Shown here piece by piece: positions 60,861-64,000 of a stretch of 64,000 nucleotides of DNA; the first letter of the stretch is position 1; the number at the start of each line of letters is the position of its first letter. The stretch is from contig NZ_ANNV01000164.1 in NCBI RefSeq assembly GCF_000346755.1, positions 186,001-250,000 of the forward strand, given 5' to 3'. A model generated the notes under the pieces. That model was not told the DNA's origin. It did no database searches and was given only the letters and a program-made list of their open reading frames with translations. A program made the position numbers and the translations under genes. This DNA is from Pseudomonas sp. CBZ-4. Lineage in GTDB: Bacteria; Pseudomonadota; Gammaproteobacteria; Pseudomonadales; Pseudomonadaceae.

Positions 60861-61380
60861 AACTCTCCCTATTTTGCTCAGTCTGGGCGCAGCACTGGGA
60901 AGCGTGAGCGCCTGGGCTCTGCCGAACGATAGCCAGCAACCGATCCACATTTCGGCTGACGATGCGCAACTGGACGACAAGCAAGGCGTCGCCACCTACA
61001 CCGGCGGCGTGATCATCACCCAGGGCTCGATGAAGATCACCGGCAATACGGTGACACTGACTCGCACCCAGTCCGGCGACATCGACGTGGTGACTTCGGT
61101 GGGCAACCTGGCCTACTTCGAACAGAAGCAGTCGCCTACCGACACCGGCCCGATGAAGGGCTACGGCAAGACCATCCAGTACCACGCCCAGCAGAACCGC
61201 ATTGTCCTGATCGACCAGGCCAAGGTGCTCAGCCCCAATGGCAACTCTACCGAGGGCGAGAAGATCGTCTATAACACGCAGACCCAAGTCGCACAGGCGG
61301 GTCGCGCCAATGGCTCCAAGGTGACCGCACCACGTCCGCGCATCGACATGGTTATCCAGCCGAAGAAGAAGGCCGAGTAA
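60847..61380 (+). CDS. lptA: Lipopolysaccharide transport protein LptA
   Basis: LptA polymerises into the periplasmic bridge for lipopolysaccharide. The 177-residue product has a signal peptide ([18 protein letters not shown]) and an OstA-like domain ([20 protein letters not shown] near 37). It shares one base with lptB. Confidence 0.95.
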   Translation: MRLVKTLPILLSLGAALGSVSAWALPNDSQQPIHISADDAQLDDKQGVATYTGGVIITQGSMKITGNTVTLTRTQSGDIDVVTSVGNLAYFEQKQSPTDTGPMKGYGKTIQYHAQQNRIVLIDQAKVLSPNGNSTEGEKIVYNTQTQVAQAGRANGSKVTAPRPRIDMVIQPKKKAE

Positions 61381-62105
61381 TGGCAACCCTGAAAGCCCAG
61401 CATCTGGCCAAGGCCTACAAAAGCCGTCAGGTCGTGCGTGACGTCAGCCTGTCGATCGACAGCGGCCAGATCGTCGGCTTGCTCGGCCCCAACGGCGCCG
61501 GCAAGACGACCTGCTTCTATATGATCGTCGGCCTGGTCCAGGCGGATCAGGGTCGTGTACTGATCGACGACCTGGACGTGAGCCACCAGCCGATGCACGG
61601 TCGTGCACGGGCCGGTATCGGCTATCTCCCACAGGAGGCGTCGATCTTCCGCAAACTGTCGGTAGCCGACAACATCATGGCGATCCTCGAGACCCGCAAG
61701 GAACTCGACCGTGACGGCCGTCGCCAGGAGCTGGAAAGCCTGTTGCAGGAATTCCACATCAACCACATCCGCGACAACCTCGGCATGAGCTTGTCCGGTG
61801 GTGAGCGTCGTCGTGTGGAAATCGCCCGCGCCCTGGCCACCGCGCCGAAGTTCATCCTGCTGGACGAACCGTTTGCCGGCGTCGACCCGATTTCGGTCGG
61901 CGATATCAAGCAGATCATCCACCACCTCAAGGCGAAGGGCATCGGCGTACTGATCACCGACCACAACGTGCGTGAAACCCTCGATATCTGCGAAACCGCG
62001 TATATCGTCAACGATGGCCAACTGATCGCCGAAGGCGATTCAGCCACTATCCTGGCCAACGAACTGGTGAAGGAAGTGTACCTGGGTCACGAGTTCCGCC
62101 TGTAA
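61380..62105 (+). CDS. lptB: Lipopolysaccharide export ATPase LptB
   Basis: LptB is the cytoplasmic ATPase that drives lipopolysaccharide extraction. The 241-residue product has Walker A ([12 protein letters not shown] near 37), signature [15 protein letters not shown] near 139 and Walker B ([12 protein letters not shown]). Coupling to lptA and proximity to rpoN are the standard gammaproteobacterial order. Confidence 0.97.
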   Translation: MATLKAQHLAKAYKSRQVVRDVSLSIDSGQIVGLLGPNGAGKTTCFYMIVGLVQADQGRVLIDDLDVSHQPMHGRARAGIGYLPQEASIFRKLSVADNIMAILETRKELDRDGRRQELESLLQEFHINHIRDNLGMSLSGGERRRVEIARALATAPKFILLDEPFAGVDPISVGDIKQIIHHLKAKGIGVLITDHNVRETLDICETAYIVNDGQLIAEGDSATILANELVKEVYLGHEFRL

Positions 62106-62290
62106 ACACCGTGGTGTCACGGCCGTTTGCCAAGGTGCGCGGAAATCAATAGGAACCTCCGGATTTTTATTGTTACCGCGCTCTAGGCAAAGCCCGCGAT
62201 ATCAGGCATATAATTTGCTTATGTTTGGCGCTCACGCGCCCTGTCGTGGATGGCGCATTGCGCCGGCGAATAAGGTGTTAAGCCCCTGCC

Positions 62291-63784
62291 ATGAAACCAT
62301 CGCTAGTCCTGAGAATGGGCCAGCAGCTGACGATGACACCGCAGCTGCAACAGGCCATCCGCCTGCTCCAATTGTCGACCCTGGACCTGCAACAGGAAAT
62401 CCAGGAGGCCCTGGAGTCCAATCCGATGCTCGAACGCCAGGAAGAAGGCGACGACTTCGACAATGCAGACCCACTGGCCGACAACATCGAGCAAAAACCC
62501 AACTCCGACGTGCAGGAACCCTCCTACCAGGAAACCGCCCCGACGGTGGACAACCTGGAAGAAGGCGAATGGAACGAACGCATTCCCAACGAGCTTCCCG
62601 TGGACACCGCCTGGGAAGACGTCTACCAGACCAGCGCCAGCAGCCTGCCCAGCAACGATGACGACGAGTGGGACTTCACCACCCGCACCTCCGCCGGCGA
62701 GAGCCTGCAGAGCCATCTGCTGTGGCAACTGAACCTCGCGCCGATGTCGGACACCGATCGCTTGATCGCCGTGACCCTGATCGACTGCATCAACAACCAG
62801 GGCTACCTGGACGAGACGCTGGAGGAAATCCTCGAAGCGTTCGACCCGGAACTGGACATCGAACTGGACGAGATCGAAGCCGTCCTGCACCGCATCCAAC
62901 AGTTCGAGCCCGCCGGTATTGGCGCCCGCACCCTCAGCGAATGCCTGCTGCTGCAATTGCGCCAACTGCCCGCCAAGACCCTTTGGCTCGCTGAAGCCCA
63001 GCGCCTGGTCACTGACTACATCGACCTGCTGGGCAGCCGCGACTACAGCCAGTTGATGCGCCGCATGAAGCTCAAGGAAGACGACCTGCGCCAGGTCATC
63101 GAGCTGGTGCAGAGCCTCAACCCGCGTCCGGGCTCGCAGATCGAGTCCAGCGAAGCTGAGTACGTGGTCCCTGACGTGATCGTGCGCAAGGACAACGAGC
63201 GCTGGCTGGTGGAGCTGAACCAGGAATCGGTTCCACGCCTGCGGGTCAACCCGCAATACGCCGGCTTCGTGCGCCGCGCCGACACCAGCGCCGACAACAC
63301 CTTCATGCGCAACCAGTTGCAGGAGGCCCGCTGGTTCATCAAGAGCCTGCAGAGCCGCAACGAAACCCTGATGAAAGTCGCCACCCAGATCGTCGAGCAC
63401 CAGCGCGGCTTCCTGGAATATGGCGATGAAGCGATGAAACCGCTGGTGCTGCATGACATCGCCGAAGCGGTCGGCATGCACGAATCGACGATTTCCCGGG
63501 TGACCACGCAAAAATTCATGCATACCCCACGGGGTATTTATGAGCTGAAATACTTTTTCTCCAGCCACGTCAGCACCTCCGAAGGCGGCGAATGCTCGTC
63601 CACGGCGATTCGCGCGATCATCAAAAAACTGGTTGCCGCGGAAAATCAGAAAAAGCCATTGAGTGACAGTAAGATCGCTGGTTTACTGGAGGCACAAGGC
63701 ATTCAGGTCGCCCGTCGAACCGTCGCCAAGTACCGCGAGTCCCTCGGGATCGCGCCTTCCAGCGAGCGTAAGCGTTTGATGTGA
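62291..63784 (+). CDS. rpoN: RNA polymerase sigma-54 factor RpoN
   Basis: RpoN directs RNA polymerase to -24/-12 promoters for nitrogen, motility and other genes. The 497-residue product has region I ([20 protein letters not shown] near 13), an acidic region II, the core-binding region and the C-terminal RpoN box [14 protein letters not shown] near 480. Its length matches other Pseudomonas RpoN. Confidence 0.97.
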   Translation: MKPSLVLRMGQQLTMTPQLQQAIRLLQLSTLDLQQEIQEALESNPMLERQEEGDDFDNADPLADNIEQKPNSDVQEPSYQETAPTVDNLEEGEWNERIPNELPVDTAWEDVYQTSASSLPSNDDDEWDFTTRTSAGESLQSHLLWQLNLAPMSDTDRLIAVTLIDCINNQGYLDETLEEILEAFDPELDIELDEIEAVLHRIQQFEPAGIGARTLSECLLLQLRQLPAKTLWLAEAQRLVTDYIDLLGSRDYSQLMRRMKLKEDDLRQVIELVQSLNPRPGSQIESSEAEYVVPDVIVRKDNERWLVELNQESVPRLRVNPQYAGFVRRADTSADNTFMRNQLQEARWFIKSLQSRNETLMKVATQIVEHQRGFLEYGDEAMKPLVLHDIAEAVGMHESTISRVTTQKFMHTPRGIYELKYFFSSHVSTSEGGECSSTAIRAIIKKLVAAENQKKPLSDSKIAGLLEAQGIQVARRTVAKYRESLGIAPSSERKRLM

Positions 63785-63859
63785 CGGGCGGGCCACAGCG
63801 TTCCAGTGGTGGGTATTCCTGCCCACCGCTTTATGCACTGGCAACGAAGGAGAAGCTGT

Positions 63860-64000
63860 ATGCAAGTCAACATCAGTGGACACCAACTGGAAGTGACCGA
63901 ACCGCTGCGCGCCTATATCGGCGAAAAACTCAAAAGAATTGAGGGGCATTTCGACAAGATCACCAACGTGCAAGTCATCATGACTGTCGAAAAGCTGAAG
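63860..64000 (+). CDS. hpf: Ribosome hibernation promoting factor (start only)
   Basis: The first 47 codons are present, starting MQVNISGHQLEVTEPLRAYI, the N-terminus of short HPF/YfiA-type proteins that bind the 30S subunit and promote 100S dimer formation. The gene is cut by the window edge. AAGGAGAAG is eight to ten bases upstream of the ATG. Placement after rpoN is standard. Confidence 0.93.
   Translation, partial: MQVNISGHQLEVTEPLRAYIGEKLKRIEGHFDKITNVQVIMTVEKLK

Overview
The window is a chromosomal segment of a Pseudomonas from the P. fluorescens group. The gene order is the classic Pseudomonas one: mraZ-rsmH-ftsL-ftsI-murE-murF; rnpB-rsmI/lpoA-yraN-gmhA/diaA; mqo; hpt/upp/uraA; hisC-hisD-hisG-murA-ibaG-mlaBCDEF; kdsD-kdsC-lptC-lptA-lptB-rpoN-hpf. 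The high GC content and the inverted REP pairs built on a GTGGGAGC(G/T)GGCTTGCC half-site in six intergenic spacers also fit.

Layout. 1-6.3 kb: division and cell-wall (dcw) operon on the minus strand with an MraZ-box promoter; murF is cut by the window edge. 6.5-13.3 kb: rnpB, rsmI, lpoA, yraN, a SIS-domain gene, a BON lipoprotein, an OmpA-type lipoprotein and a metallo-beta-lactamase-fold (MBL) hydrolase. 13.2-26.8 kb: an integrated mobile element, described below. 26.9-35.3 kb: a minus-strand cluster with a MalT-like LuxR regulator, DUF1329, DUF1302 and an acyl-CoA ligase. 35.5-50.4 kb: mixed housekeeping genes, including a Mn2+ (yybP-ykoY) riboswitch in front of a GDT1-family exporter, malate:quinone oxidoreductase and pyrimidine/purine salvage. 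50.5-64 kb: histidine synthesis, murA, the Mla lipid transport operon, Kdo synthesis, Lpt lipopolysaccharide transport, rpoN and the start of hpf.

The element is the notable part. It lies between a 43-bp direct repeat (42/43 identical) inside the first codons of the MBL gene. The left end carries a substitute start codon, Shine-Dalgarno and first codons, so the gene stays open; the original start is stranded at the right end as a 37-codon remnant. Inside are: a tyrosine integrase; a radical SAM gene overlapping a two-TM/Nudix-like gene (possibly an undescribed defence pair); a Lamassu-like nuclease + Rad50-like ATPase operon; a tRNA(CAU) 3' fragment between these two cargo blocks; TraJ-like and TraK-like genes flanking an IncP/RP4-type oriT with no relaxase gene; an HTH regulator with a perfect 11-bp inverted-repeat operator; an iteron origin with DnaA boxes; a TrfA-like replication initiator; and an AlpA/excisionase-like gene. 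It therefore looks like an IncP-derived plasmid turned integrative element: it can in principle integrate, replicate and be mobilised in trans, and it carries anti-phage cargo. The cargo (about 14.6-20.4 kb) is clearly more A+T-rich than its surroundings. Functions of the cargo are inferred from motifs and context only.
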